Shown here: positions 27,083 to 35,257 of the stretch, piece by piece | How the letters are laid out: each line of letters begins with the position of its first letter | Position numbering within the stretch: position 1 is the stretch's first letter | From: Hoeflea_A sp965216535 | GTDB lineage: Bacteria; Pseudomonadota; Alphaproteobacteria; Rhizobiales; Rhizobiaceae | Length of the DNA stretch: 64,000 nucleotides | NCBI GenBank assembly: GCA_965216535.1 | Contig: OZ244175.1 | Location: 2,852,001 to 2,916,000, forward strand | Reading direction: 5' to 3' | Notes under the pieces: generated by a model | Told to the model about the DNA's origin: nothing | What the model saw: the letters and a program-made list of their open reading frames with translations, nothing else | The model's database searches: none | Position numbers and translations under genes: made by a program

Positions 27083-27586
27083 TGAGACCACGTGACGCCG
27101 CGCATCAGTTTGCTAGCAAAGGGTGACTGCTCCGAAGGAAGATTGACGGCTTGCTTCCCAGAGCTTGTCTGGTTGTGCCCAAAGTACCACGCTTGCTTAC
27201 TCCAGAGGGGCAATCGGTTCATTCGGTTGCGCGTGGAGTAAGCCTGGAAGTGACACAGCATCGAATGCAGCGCTGATCAACGCCACAAATTCACGTTTCA
27301 ACCCGACACAAAAAAGTTCCCGCTTGCGACTTTGATTCCGCATTGCCCGCCAAGCGATTGAAATCCGATTCCAAATCGGCCTTCGCCACCGCCGATGGCG
27401 CAGGAAATCACACCATGGCGGCCTCCACTTTTAACGTCTTGGCAGTTGCAGTCCGTGCAACTCTCTGATTCTTTTAGCCTTAGTGCTACCGCATTGATTC
27501 GTTACCGGCTCCGCGCGTGCGGCTTGCGGGGCGTGCGGTGAACGAATCGGGGTCCGGTCGGCGGCGGCCGGAGACGGAAGGGTGCA
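27083..27586 (+). other. 504-bp spacer between accessory block and ddlB
   Basis: No convincing gene on either strand. It contains a strong hairpin (27195-27243, listed separately) and should carry the promoter for ddlB-ftsQAZ, now separated from murB. No -35/-10 could be assigned with confidence. The last about 80 bp are very G-rich and end in GGAAGGG, the ddlB ribosome site. Confidence 0.6.
27195..27243. repeat. two-tier inverted repeat / candidate structured RNA
   Basis: Outer arms GCTTACTCCA (27195-27204) and TGGAGTAAGC (27234-27243) pair perfectly. Inner arms GCAATCG (27210-27216) and CGGTTGC (27224-27230) pair with one G-T wobble around a 7-base loop. No T-run follows, so a simple terminator is unlikely. 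Confidence 0.5.
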
Positions 27587-28516
27587 ATGGGGAAAGACAA
27601 GCACGTTGCGGTGCTGATGGGCGGGTTTTCGTCCGAACGGCCGGTGAGTCTGTCGTCGGGCGAAGCCTGTGCCAAGGCGCTAGAGGAGGCCGGTTACCGG
27701 GTGACGCGGGTCGATGTCGGGCGCGACGTCGCCGCGGTGCTCGGTGAAATGAAGCCGGATGTCGCCTTCAACGCCCTGCACGGGCCGTTCGGCGAGGACG
27801 GCGCCATTCAGGGCATTCTTGAATTTCTGCAGATTCCCTACACCCATTCCGGCGTAACCGCTTCAGCGGTGGCCATGGACAAGCAACACGCCAAGAAGAT
27901 CGTCGCCTCCGCCGGGGTTCCGGTGGCCGAGGAGCAGGTGATGATTCGCCACGATATCGGGTCGGAACACCCGATGCGGCCGCCCTATGTGGTCAAGCCG
28001 GTGGCCGAAGGCTCCAGTTTCGGGGTGGTCATCGTCAAGGAAAATCAGAGCCACCCGCCACAGGTGCTGGGATCAGAGGACTGGCCCTATAGCGACCGGG
28101 TGATGGTGGAGCGGTTCATTCACGGCCGTGAATTGACTTGCGCGGTCATGGGCGACGAAGTGCTCGGCGTGACGGAAATCTTCCCAATCGGCTCTGAGTT
28201 TTACGACTATGAGTCAAAATATGTTACGGGCGGCTCAAAGCACGAATTCCCGGCAAAAATTTTACCGAATATTTACCAAAAAATACAGAAACTGTCCCTT
28301 AAGGCGCATCAGGCTCTCGGATGTCGTGGCGTAAGCCGTTCCGACTTTCGGTTCGACGACCGTTTTTCCGAAGACGGCGAAGTGGTCTGGCTGGAGCTCA
28401 ATACCCAGCCCGGCATGACACCGACCTCTCTGGTGCCTGAACTCGCGCATCTTGCCGGATACGATTTCGGCGCGCTGGTGACCTGGATGGTGGAGGACGC
28501 ATCTTGCATGCGTTGA
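27587..28516 (+). CDS. ddlB: D-alanine--D-alanine ligase DdlB
   Basis: 309 residues, ATP-grasp fold. It supplies D-Ala-D-Ala for the MurF half of the fused ligase. Visible landmarks: PVSLSSGE near the N-terminus, NALHGPFGEDGAIQG, YVVKPVAEGSS, and the C-terminal metal/phosphate loop ELNTQPGMTPTSLVPE. GGAAGGG ribosome site. The stretch at about 28,196-28,305 uses A/T-rich codons unlike the rest of the gene. The 3' end overlaps ftsQ by 13 bp. In most relatives ddlB follows murB directly. Confidence 0.96.
   Translation: MGKDKHVAVLMGGFSSERPVSLSSGEACAKALEEAGYRVTRVDVGRDVAAVLGEMKPDVAFNALHGPFGEDGAIQGILEFLQIPYTHSGVTASAVAMDKQHAKKIVASAGVPVAEEQVMIRHDIGSEHPMRPPYVVKPVAEGSSFGVVIVKENQSHPPQVLGSEDWPYSDRVMVERFIHGRELTCAVMGDEVLGVTEIFPIGSEFYDYESKYVTGGSKHEFPAKILPNIYQKIQKLSLKAHQALGCRGVSRSDFRFDDRFSEDGEVVWLELNTQPGMTPTSLVPELAHLAGYDFGALVTWMVEDASCMR
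28196..28305 (+). other. A/T-rich codon island inside ddlB
   Basis: Coding for the conserved YDYESKYVTGGSKHEFPAK region and the following helix, this stretch uses codons such as AAA, ATT, TTA, AAT, ATA in an otherwise G/C-ending gene. It contains TTTACC-GAATA-TTTACC, two half-sites at 11-bp pitch. It lies about 200-300 bp upstream of ftsQ and may host an internal promoter; that is inference. Confidence 0.4.
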
Positions 28517-29439
28517 AGGAAAAATGGCTCGGTAAACGGCAAAGCGCCGCTACCCCCGAAGCGATCGGGGCGGCGGAGCCTGGCGTCGTGCTGCCACGCT
28601 TCCTGCGCAAACCTGCCCGCCTGTTGACTGCGCTGGTCGATGGCCGGGTCGCCATCCCCCCGCATACGGGAACCCGGGCCGCGGCTGCGTTGTTCGTCCT
28701 GACGGGTCTCTACGGCGTCGTCGAAGGCGGTCACTTTCGAGCCCTGATGGAAACCGTTACGGCGGCGACGGGATTTGCCGTTGAGCGGGTCGATGTCGCC
28801 GGCAATATCGAGACATCGCCGATCGACGTGGTGCAGCGGCTGGGCCTGGACGGCGGCACGTCCACCGTGACACTCGATGTTGATGCCGCCCGCGCGGCAA
28901 TCATGACGCTGCCCTGGGTGGCGAATGCGCAGGTGCGCAAGATTTATCCCGATGTTGTCGACGTCAAGCTGACCGAGCGGCGCGCCTTCGCCATCTGGCA
29001 GCACGGGCAGGAACTGTCGCTGATCGAACGCGACGGCAACGTCATCGCTCCCTTTGCCAATGACGGTTACATGCGCCTGCCGCTGTTCGTCGGCCTCGGC
29101 GCCGACCGACATGCTCGCGACTTCGACCGGCTGCTTGAAACCTGGCCGGCTCTCAAGGAGCGGGTCAAAGCCAGCATTCGCGTCGCCAATCGCCGCTGGG
29201 ACATCCGCCTGGACAACGGGGTCACCGTGCGCTTGCCCGAGCGCGGCGCGGCGCGGGCACTCGACAAGCTGCGTCGCTTCGATGCCGAACAGGGCCTGCT
29301 GGAGCGCGATATCGAAACGGTTGATCTGCGCCTTGATGATCGCATCACCGTCGGCCTGACCGAGGGCGCCACCGAGCGTCGCAACACCGCCGTAAGCGAC
29401 CGCGCCAAGATGCTGAAGAAGCGGGGGCGCAATTCATGA
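28504..29439 (+). CDS. ftsQ: cell division protein FtsQ
   Basis: 311 residues. Cytoplasmic N-tail, one membrane helix (about 58-75), then a POTRA domain (about 90-160, beginning VERVDVAGNIETSPIDV) and the FtsQ beta domain. FtsQ links FtsL/FtsB to the divisome. Start is TTG at 28504, supported by GGAGGA (28492-28497) at 6-base spacing; no in-frame ATG exists nearby because the visible ATG belongs to ddlB's last codons. It overlaps ddlB by 13 bp and ftsA by 4 bp. Confidence 0.94.
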   Translation: MHALKEKWLGKRQSAATPEAIGAAEPGVVLPRFLRKPARLLTALVDGRVAIPPHTGTRAAAALFVLTGLYGVVEGGHFRALMETVTAATGFAVERVDVAGNIETSPIDVVQRLGLDGGTSTVTLDVDAARAAIMTLPWVANAQVRKIYPDVVDVKLTERRAFAIWQHGQELSLIERDGNVIAPFANDGYMRLPLFVGLGADRHARDFDRLLETWPALKERVKASIRVANRRWDIRLDNGVTVRLPERGAARALDKLRRFDAEQGLLERDIETVDLRLDDRITVGLTEGATERRNTAVSDRAKMLKKRGRNS

Positions 29440-30767
29440 GCGTCTTCCGTCCCGCCACGTTCAATGTTCCGAGGCTTCGCGGCCTGCCGGCCAACCGCTC
29501 CAGCGTCGTCACGGTGCTTGATATTGGTTCGACCAAGGTCGTCTGCTTGATCGGGCGCTTGGCGCCGCGCGAGGAAAGCCGGTTGCTGCCCGGACGCACC
29601 CACGATGTCGAGATCATCGGCGTCGGTCACCACAAGTCGCGCGGCATCAAGGCTGGCGTGATTGCCGATCTCGATGCCGTCGAGAGCTCGGTGCGCATGG
29701 CGGTCCATACGGCCGAAAAGAGCGCCGGCGTGACGGTCGAATCACTGATCGTCAATGTCTCGGCGGGACGGCTGCGCAGCGATGTCTATTCCGCGTCTAT
29801 CGATCTCGGTGGTCACGAGGTCGAGCGGTCCGATCTGAAAAAGGTCTTGGCGATGGCGGCCGGCCAGATCAGCGTTCCTGATCGAGCGACGCTGCATTCG
29901 CTGCCGACGAGCTTCAGCCTGGATGGCGAGAAATCGATCCGCGACCCGCTCGGCATGTACGGCCACCATCTGGGCGTGGACATGCATGTGCTGACCGCCG
30001 AAAAGGCGCCGATGCGCAATCTCGAACTGTGCGTCAACCGCGCCCACCTGACCGTCGAGGCGATGGTCGCAACTCCCTATGCCAGCGGGCTGGCAGCTCT
30101 GGTCGACGACGAAGCCGAAATCGGATGCGCCTGCATCGATATGGGCGGCGGTACAACGACCATTTCAGTGTTCAGCGAAGGCCGGATGGTGCATGCCGAT
30201 GCGATCGCGCTTGGCGGACACCATGTCACCATGGATCTGGCGCGCGGGCTGTCGACCCGGCTCGAAGATGCCGAAAGGCTCAAGGTCGTGCACGGTTCGG
30301 CGCTGCCGATGACCGGCGACGATCACGACACGGTTTCGGTGCCGCCCATCGGCGACAACGACAACGATCTGCCGCTGCAGATGCCCAAGGCACTGCTGTC
30401 GCGCATTGTGCGGGCGCGGGTCGAGGAAACTCTTGAGATGATCCGCGACCGCATTCAGCGGTCCGGATTTGCGCCGGTTGTCGGTCGCCGCATCGTGCTG
30501 ACCGGCGGGGCGAGCCAACTGACCGGGATTGGCGATGCGGCGCGCAGGATTCTGGCGCGCAACGTGCGCATCGGCCGGCCGCTCGGTGTGGCCGGGTTGC
30601 CGGCGGCAGCCAAGGGTCCGGCTTTTTCAACAGCGATCGGGCTGATGATCTATCCGCAGATCGCGTCGCTGGAAAGCCGCGGCAACGAACGGGCCGGACG
30701 ATATCGGGCGGTCGCCAATGGCGGTCGCCTGGCTCGCATGGGGCAGTGGATCAGAGAGAGTTTTTGA
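29436..30767 (+). CDS. ftsA: cell division protein FtsA
   Basis: 443 residues, actin-fold ATPase that tethers FtsZ to the membrane. The N-terminal phosphate loop is DIGSTKVVCLIG (about 28-39), and a second loop, DMGGGTTTISVF, occurs mid-protein, with LTGGASQLTG near the C-terminus. It ends in the amphipathic membrane-targeting helix (GQWIRESF). Translation overlaps ftsQ (ATGA); ftsZ follows after 57 bp. Confidence 0.97.
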   Translation: MSVFRPATFNVPRLRGLPANRSSVVTVLDIGSTKVVCLIGRLAPREESRLLPGRTHDVEIIGVGHHKSRGIKAGVIADLDAVESSVRMAVHTAEKSAGVTVESLIVNVSAGRLRSDVYSASIDLGGHEVERSDLKKVLAMAAGQISVPDRATLHSLPTSFSLDGEKSIRDPLGMYGHHLGVDMHVLTAEKAPMRNLELCVNRAHLTVEAMVATPYASGLAALVDDEAEIGCACIDMGGGTTTISVFSEGRMVHADAIALGGHHVTMDLARGLSTRLEDAERLKVVHGSALPMTGDDHDTVSVPPIGDNDNDLPLQMPKALLSRIVRARVEETLEMIRDRIQRSGFAPVVGRRIVLTGGASQLTGIGDAARRILARNVRIGRPLGVAGLPAAAKGPAFSTAIGLMIYPQIASLESRGNERAGRYRAVANGGRLARMGQWIRESF

Positions 30768-30824
30768 GTTTGCGAATTGGCCGGCGTGGCGGTGCGGTCG
30801 AGTGATGAAAGGGAACGAGGTGCC

Positions 30825-32630
30825 ATGACTATCAATCTACAGAAGCCGGATATCACCGAGCTCAAGCCGCGGATCACGGTCTTCGGCGTCGGTGGCGGTG
30901 GCGGCAATGCCGTCAACAATATGATCAATGCGGGCCTGGAAGGTGTCGATTTCGTCGTGGCGAATACCGATGCACAGGCTCTGACGATGACCCGGGCCGA
31001 CCGCGTCATCCAGATGGGCGTGGCGGTGACCGAGGGTCTCGGCGCCGGATCGCAGCCGGAAGTTGGCTGTGCCGCGGCGCGCGAATGCATCGACGAGATC
31101 GACGATCATCTCAACGGTACGCACATGTGCTTCGTCACCGCCGGCATGGGCGGTGGAACCGGCACGGGCGCTGCTCCGGTCGTCGCATCGGCGGCCCGTG
31201 AAAAGGGTATCCTGACGGTTGGTGTCGTGACCAAGCCTTTCCATTTCGAAGGCCAGCGCCGCATGCGCATCGCCGAAGATGGAATCGACGAACTGCAGCG
31301 CTCCGTAGATACGCTGATCGTTATTCCGAACCAGAACCTCTTCAGGATCGCCAACGACAAGACGACCTTTGCGGATGCCTTCGGCATGGCTGACCAGGTT
31401 CTTTATTCGGGTGTCGCCTGCATCACCGACCTGATGGTGAAAGAAGGTCTGATCAATCTCGATTTCGCTGACGTGCGTTCGGTCATGCGCGAAATGGGCA
31501 AGGCGATGATGGGCACCGGCGAAGGTTCGGGCGAGGGCAGGGCCATGGCCGCTGCGGAAGCAGCGATTTCCAACCCGCTGCTCGACGAGACCTCGATGCG
31601 CGGCGCTCAAGGCCTGCTGATTTCGATCACCGGCGGTCGCGATATGACGCTGTTCGAAGTCGATGAGGCAGCCACCCGCATTCGTGAAGAAGTCGATACC
31701 GATGCAAACATCATCCTCGGCGCGACATTCGACGAAGAACTGGAAGGCCTGATCCGGGTATCGGTTGTGGCAACCGGCATCGACCGGGAAGGCATGCCGG
31801 TCGAAGCGCCGGCACCGACGACCCTCTCGGCCTCTCGCCCGGTTGCTCGTCCGGCACAGCAGCCGGCAGCAGCGCCTGACGCTGCGGACGCCGTTGCCGA
31901 CACGATCAAGCTGGCGGAAGCCGAACTGGAGCAGGAACTGAGCATCGCCGTCCCGGCCGCACCGGCACAGCCGGCTGCCGAGGAATTCCGGCCGCAAAGC
32001 CGCCTGTTCGCCCAGACCGAGCAGCCGAAGGCTCCAATTCAGAGCCGCGCAACGCCGCAACCGGCACCTCAACAGCCGGTGGCCCAACAGCCAGCAGCAC
32101 CGCGACCGGCGCCTCAGCCGATGGCGCAACAGCCGGCACCGCAACCGGCCGCTCCACAACCGGCTCCTCAGCAGGCGCCGCCGGTGGCCGTGCAACCTCA
32201 GCCTGAAGCGTCTCCAAAGATGCCGCGGATCGAGGACTTCCCACCGGTCGTGCAGGCCGAAGTGCAACAGCAGCACAAAGCCGGTGAAACGCACGACGAG
32301 CGCGGTCCGATGGGGCTTTTGAAGCGGATTTCCAGCAGTCTCGGCCGCCGTGAAGGTGAAGAGGCCGAGGCAGCGCCGGCACCCGCGCCGGCACCCGCGC
32401 CGACTCAGGCTCAGGTTGCTCCGGCTCCGGCCGCACCAGCGGCTGCGGCACCTGCTGCACCACAGCAGGCTGCAAATGCAGATCGCCGACAATTGTCAGC
32501 CGAAGCGAGCATGTATGCGCCCAAACGCGGCAATCTGGACAACCAGGGCCGCGAACAGCCTAAGCCCGCTGCTCAAAGTGAAGACGAGCAGCTGGAGATT
32601 CCGGCCTTCCTGCGCCGTCAGGCGATGTAG
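30825..32630 (+). CDS. ftsZ: cell division GTPase FtsZ with long linker
   Basis: 601 residues from the ATG at 30825; the upstream open frame is not conserved sequence. The tubulin-like GTPase core covers about residues 14-320, with GGGGGNAV near 24 and GGGTGTG at 109-115, and the T7 loop NLDFADV. A Pro/Gln/Ala-rich disordered linker of roughly 250 residues with imperfect AQQPAP-type repeats follows. The conserved C-terminal peptide EIPAFLRRQ, the FtsA docking site, closes the protein. A strong terminator follows the gene. The long linker is typical of Rhizobiales FtsZ1. Confidence 0.97.
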   Translation: MTINLQKPDITELKPRITVFGVGGGGGNAVNNMINAGLEGVDFVVANTDAQALTMTRADRVIQMGVAVTEGLGAGSQPEVGCAAARECIDEIDDHLNGTHMCFVTAGMGGGTGTGAAPVVASAAREKGILTVGVVTKPFHFEGQRRMRIAEDGIDELQRSVDTLIVIPNQNLFRIANDKTTFADAFGMADQVLYSGVACITDLMVKEGLINLDFADVRSVMREMGKAMMGTGEGSGEGRAMAAAEAAISNPLLDETSMRGAQGLLISITGGRDMTLFEVDEAATRIREEVDTDANIILGATFDEELEGLIRVSVVATGIDREGMPVEAPAPTTLSASRPVARPAQQPAAAPDAADAVADTIKLAEAELEQELSIAVPAAPAQPAAEEFRPQSRLFAQTEQPKAPIQSRATPQPAPQQPVAQQPAAPRPAPQPMAQQPAPQPAAPQPAPQQAPPVAVQPQPEASPKMPRIEDFPPVVQAEVQQQHKAGETHDERGPMGLLKRISSSLGRREGEEAEAAPAPAPAPAPTQAQVAPAPAAPAAAAPAAPQQAANADRRQLSAEASMYAPKRGNLDNQGREQPKPAAQSEDEQLEIPAFLRRQAM

Positions 32631-32660
32631 CCGGCATCCTGCCTTAAAAATGCCTGATTG

Positions 32661-32704
32661 AACGGCCGGACCGATTCTGCGAGGATCGGTCCGGCCGTTA
32701 TTTC
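32661..32704 (+). terminator. rho-independent-type terminator after ftsZ
   Basis: Perfect 15-bp stem: arms 32661-32675 and 32685-32699 around a 9-base loop, followed by a short ATTT tail. It lies 30 bp after the ftsZ stop and should end the ddlB-ftsQAZ transcript. Confidence 0.8.
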
Positions 32705-32727
32705 AAGGCGCTGAAGGGGGTGTAATG

Positions 32728-32742
32728 TTAACCCTGTGTTAA
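32728..32742 (+). promoter_or_regulatory. CtrA-type box TTAA-N7-TTAA upstream of lpxC
   Basis: TTAA-CCCTGTG-TTAA matches the full CtrA consensus spacing exactly. It lies in the A/T-rich spacer (32,631-32,972), downstream of the ftsZ terminator and 231 bp upstream of lpxC. A weaker TTAA with degenerate partner occurs about 15 bp further on. The 342-bp spacer otherwise contains no gene. CtrA is the known cell-cycle master regulator in alphaproteobacteria. Confidence 0.6.
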
Positions 32743-32972
32743 ACGGCTGTAATATTGTTAAGCTTTTGAAATAGCGCAATAATATAGCCGTAACAATTGG
32801 TAAAAAACCGTGATTTGGTTTGTCTCAGAGGGACGCTTATCTTTCGCGAGTGGGGATTTTGGTCGGGACAATAGGTTATCCGAAACTACTGAAATTGAAC
32901 GCGGTTTTAGGGTCGCGCGCAATCGGTAAAGTGGTTCGTGATGCCTTGGACTAAAGGTAATCAGGCTGTTTG

Positions 32973-33926
32973 ATGAGTATTGACTATTTCGGCTATCAGA
33001 CGACGATTCAAAACGAGGTGACGCTTTCGGGGGTTGGCGTTCACAGCGGTTTGAAAGTTTCAATAACGTTCTGTCCGGCTGAGGCCGACACGGGAATCGT
33101 GTTCAGGCGACAGATGCCGGACGGCGAGCTGCATAGCATTCGCGCCGTCGTATCGCAGGTCGCGGCCACTGAGCTCTGTACGGTGCTAGGAGACGCGAGC
33201 GGCGCCAGTGTCGCAACGGTCGAGCATCTGATGGCAGCATTCTATGCGTTGGAGATCGACAATATCATCGTCGATATCGACGGTGCCGAAGTGCCCGTCA
33301 TGGACGGCAGCTCGATCGTGTTCATCGAGGCGCTTGATCGCGCTGGGGTGGACATACTGAGTTCCAAGCGGCGTTATCTGCGGGTGGTGAAGCCGGTTCG
33401 CATCGAAGCCGGTGGTTCGTGGGCGGAATTTGTTCCCTATGAAGGAACCCGCTTCGAAATCGACATCGATTTCGACTGCAAGACCATTGGCCGCCAGTCC
33501 TGGAAGGGCGACATCACGCCTGAAACGTTCCGAAGTGAACTGTCACGCGCCAGGACGTTCGGCTTCATGCGCGACGTCGAGTTTCTCTGGGCCTCCGGGC
33601 ATGCGCTCGGCTCGTCGCTGGAAAATTCGGTGGTGATCAGCGATGACGATACGGTTATCAACATCGAGGGGCTGCGCTACGAGACAGAATTTGTGCGCCA
33701 CAAGGCACTCGATGCGGTTGGCGATCTCGCTTTGGCGGGTGCCAAGTTTATCGGCTGCTACCGGTCCTATCGCGGTGGGCATAAGCTCAACTCGCTGGCG
33801 CTGAAAGCGCTATTGGCGGATGAGTCGGCCTATGAGGTGGTTGAAACATCGCTGCCGCGCGAACCGATGCGGCGTGGCGAATTGGTTGCGGTTTCCGGAC
33901 CGATGTTCGCTCCCTGGACCCAGTAG
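32973..33926 (+). CDS. lpxC: UDP-3-O-acyl-N-acetylglucosamine deacetylase LpxC
   Basis: 317 residues. LpxC performs the committed step of lipid A synthesis and is a zinc enzyme. Zinc ligands are visible in VEHLMAAF (His) and HKALDAVGDL (His, Asp); a second catalytic His is in RGGHKLNS. N-terminus TLSGVGVHSGLKV is typical. A TTG codon precedes the ATG in frame; the ATG at 32973 is preferred. It stands alone after ftsZ with its own long A/T-rich promoter region. Confidence 0.97.
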   Translation: MSIDYFGYQTTIQNEVTLSGVGVHSGLKVSITFCPAEADTGIVFRRQMPDGELHSIRAVVSQVAATELCTVLGDASGASVATVEHLMAAFYALEIDNIIVDIDGAEVPVMDGSSIVFIEALDRAGVDILSSKRRYLRVVKPVRIEAGGSWAEFVPYEGTRFEIDIDFDCKTIGRQSWKGDITPETFRSELSRARTFGFMRDVEFLWASGHALGSSLENSVVISDDDTVINIEGLRYETEFVRHKALDAVGDLALAGAKFIGCYRSYRGGHKLNSLALKALLADESAYEVVETSLPREPMRRGELVAVSGPMFAPWTQ

Positions 33927-33968
33927 CTCGTTCGGGTTCGCGTAAACGGTTTCTGTCTGCATCAGCTT

Positions 33969-34000
33969 AGATCCGACCGCGTTGTTGAGCGCTCGGATCT
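33969..34000. terminator. possible terminator after lpxC
   Basis: Arms AGATCCGA (33969-33976) and TCGGATCT (33993-34000) pair perfectly, with an inner GCG/CGC pairing. Only a weak ATTT follows. It is in a spacer of about 310 bp (33,927-34,238) that contains no gene and carries the bamD promoter region. Confidence 0.4.
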
Positions 34001-34238
34001 ATTTGGATTCATTCAGGTGTAGCCGCCGGCGAGGAACCGATAGTGACAATGTATCGATGCCATAAAATTGTACGATTGGCGGCGCATTGACATTGCGGAT
34101 CGGGAGCGTTTGGGGCTATGAGAGCCTGACGCAAGAAGGGGTTTCGCCGCAGAGGGTTGCGACCGAGGGCACCTAAGCCGCTGTGTGGCGGAAGGAGCGT
34201 CGGCAAACGGCGGGAGAGAATCGGAAGTGTTTGCCAGG

Positions 34239-35111
34239 ATGAATGATGGTGGTTTGACCGTGCGGCAGCCTTTGCGCGCCTTGCTGATTGCGGCCGCACT
34301 GGCGAGCGTGGCCGTGGCAGGTGGATGCCGCAGCGACGGCGATATCGACATTACCGCGCTTGATATCGAAACCGATCCCGCAGACGTCCTCTACAACCAG
34401 GCACTGGCCAACATGAAGGCCGGACGTCTGGCGGAGGCCTCACGCAAGTTCGAAGCAATCGACAAGCAGCACCCTTATTCGGAGTTTGCGCGTAAATCGA
34501 TGGTGCTGAACGCCTTTGCTACATACAGGTTGGGCCGCTATTCGGAATCGATCAACTCGGCCCGCCGGTATATCAGCCTCTACCCCAGCTCCGAGGATAC
34601 AGCCTACGCCTACTACCTCATTGGCCTGTCCTATTGGCGGCAGATCCCGCAGGTGACTCGCGATCAGCGTGTGACCCGCCGCGCGATCCAGGCGTTCAAC
34701 GAGGTCATCACGCGGTATCCGGAATCGGAATATGTGCTCGATTCGGAACAGAAGCTGCGCTTTGCCCGCGATCAGCTCGCAGGCAAGGAAATGCAGATCG
34801 GCCGTTACTATCAGGAGCGCAAGGAGTATGCCGCCGCCATCAACCGGTTCCGGACCGTGGTGGAGCGTTATCCGAACACACGGCAGGTTGAGGAAGCACT
34901 GGCCCGCCTGGTCGAGGTGTACTTCGCCATGGGACTGACCGCGGACGCCCAGGCTGCTGCCGCGGTTTTGGGGCACAACTTCCCGGACAGCCAATGGTAT
35001 GCCGATTCCTACAAACTGTTGGCTTCGGGCGGTCTTGAGCCGCGCGAAAACAAGGGCTCCTGGATCACCCGGGCCGGAGCCACTCTGCTTGGCGCGAATC
35101 CGCCAAGCTAA
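34239..35111 (+). CDS. bamD: outer-membrane assembly lipoprotein BamD
   Basis: About 290 residues from the ATG at 34239. A lipoprotein signal ends in VAVAGGC, giving an N-acylated Cys. It is followed by TPR-like repeats (YNQALANMKAGRLAEA, YPSSEDTAYAYYLIGLSYW, YYQERKEYAAAINRFRTVVERYP). BamD is an essential scaffold of the BAM complex that inserts beta-barrel proteins. An in-frame GTG at 34227 is an alternative start, and the ribosome site does not decide between them. Confidence 0.93.
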   Translation: MNDGGLTVRQPLRALLIAAALASVAVAGGCRSDGDIDITALDIETDPADVLYNQALANMKAGRLAEASRKFEAIDKQHPYSEFARKSMVLNAFATYRLGRYSESINSARRYISLYPSSEDTAYAYYLIGLSYWRQIPQVTRDQRVTRRAIQAFNEVITRYPESEYVLDSEQKLRFARDQLAGKEMQIGRYYQERKEYAAAINRFRTVVERYPNTRQVEEALARLVEVYFAMGLTADAQAAAAVLGHNFPDSQWYADSYKLLASGGLEPRENKGSWITRAGATLLGANPPS

Positions 35112-35141
35112 TCCTGTACGGGACAATCGACATCTGAAATT

Positions 35142-35164
35142 GGCTGGATAGGGGATATCCAGCC
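35142..35164. terminator. inverted repeat after bamD
   Basis: GGCTGGATA and TATCCAGCC form a perfect 9-bp stem with a 5-base loop, 30 bp after bamD. The T-run is weak (GATTT), so it may be a processed hairpin rather than an efficient terminator. Confidence 0.4.
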
Positions 35165-35257
35165 TGATTTGGCTTTGGCATCGCGGTATCTTGCGCTAAT
35201 TTCCACGCACAGCGCGCCGGCCGGTTTGGCCGATTCCTTTTGACCTGCGGGTGTTGA

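Noticed and set aside
13091..27586. Accessory block considered as an integrative element or prophage
   Set aside because: No integrase, transposase, tRNA target or flanking direct repeats were seen at its edges.
27517..27747. 76-codon frame overlapping the ddlB start
   Set aside because: Gly/Arg-rich out-of-frame reading of ddlB and its leader.
31800..32470. Repeats in ftsZ considered as a tandem-repeat or CRISPR-like array
   Set aside because: Units are irregular, lack spacers and encode the disordered FtsZ linker.
30837..32492. Minus-strand frame of 551 codons antisense to ftsZ
   Set aside because: Arg/Leu-rich shadow of ftsZ and its repetitive linker; not protein-like.
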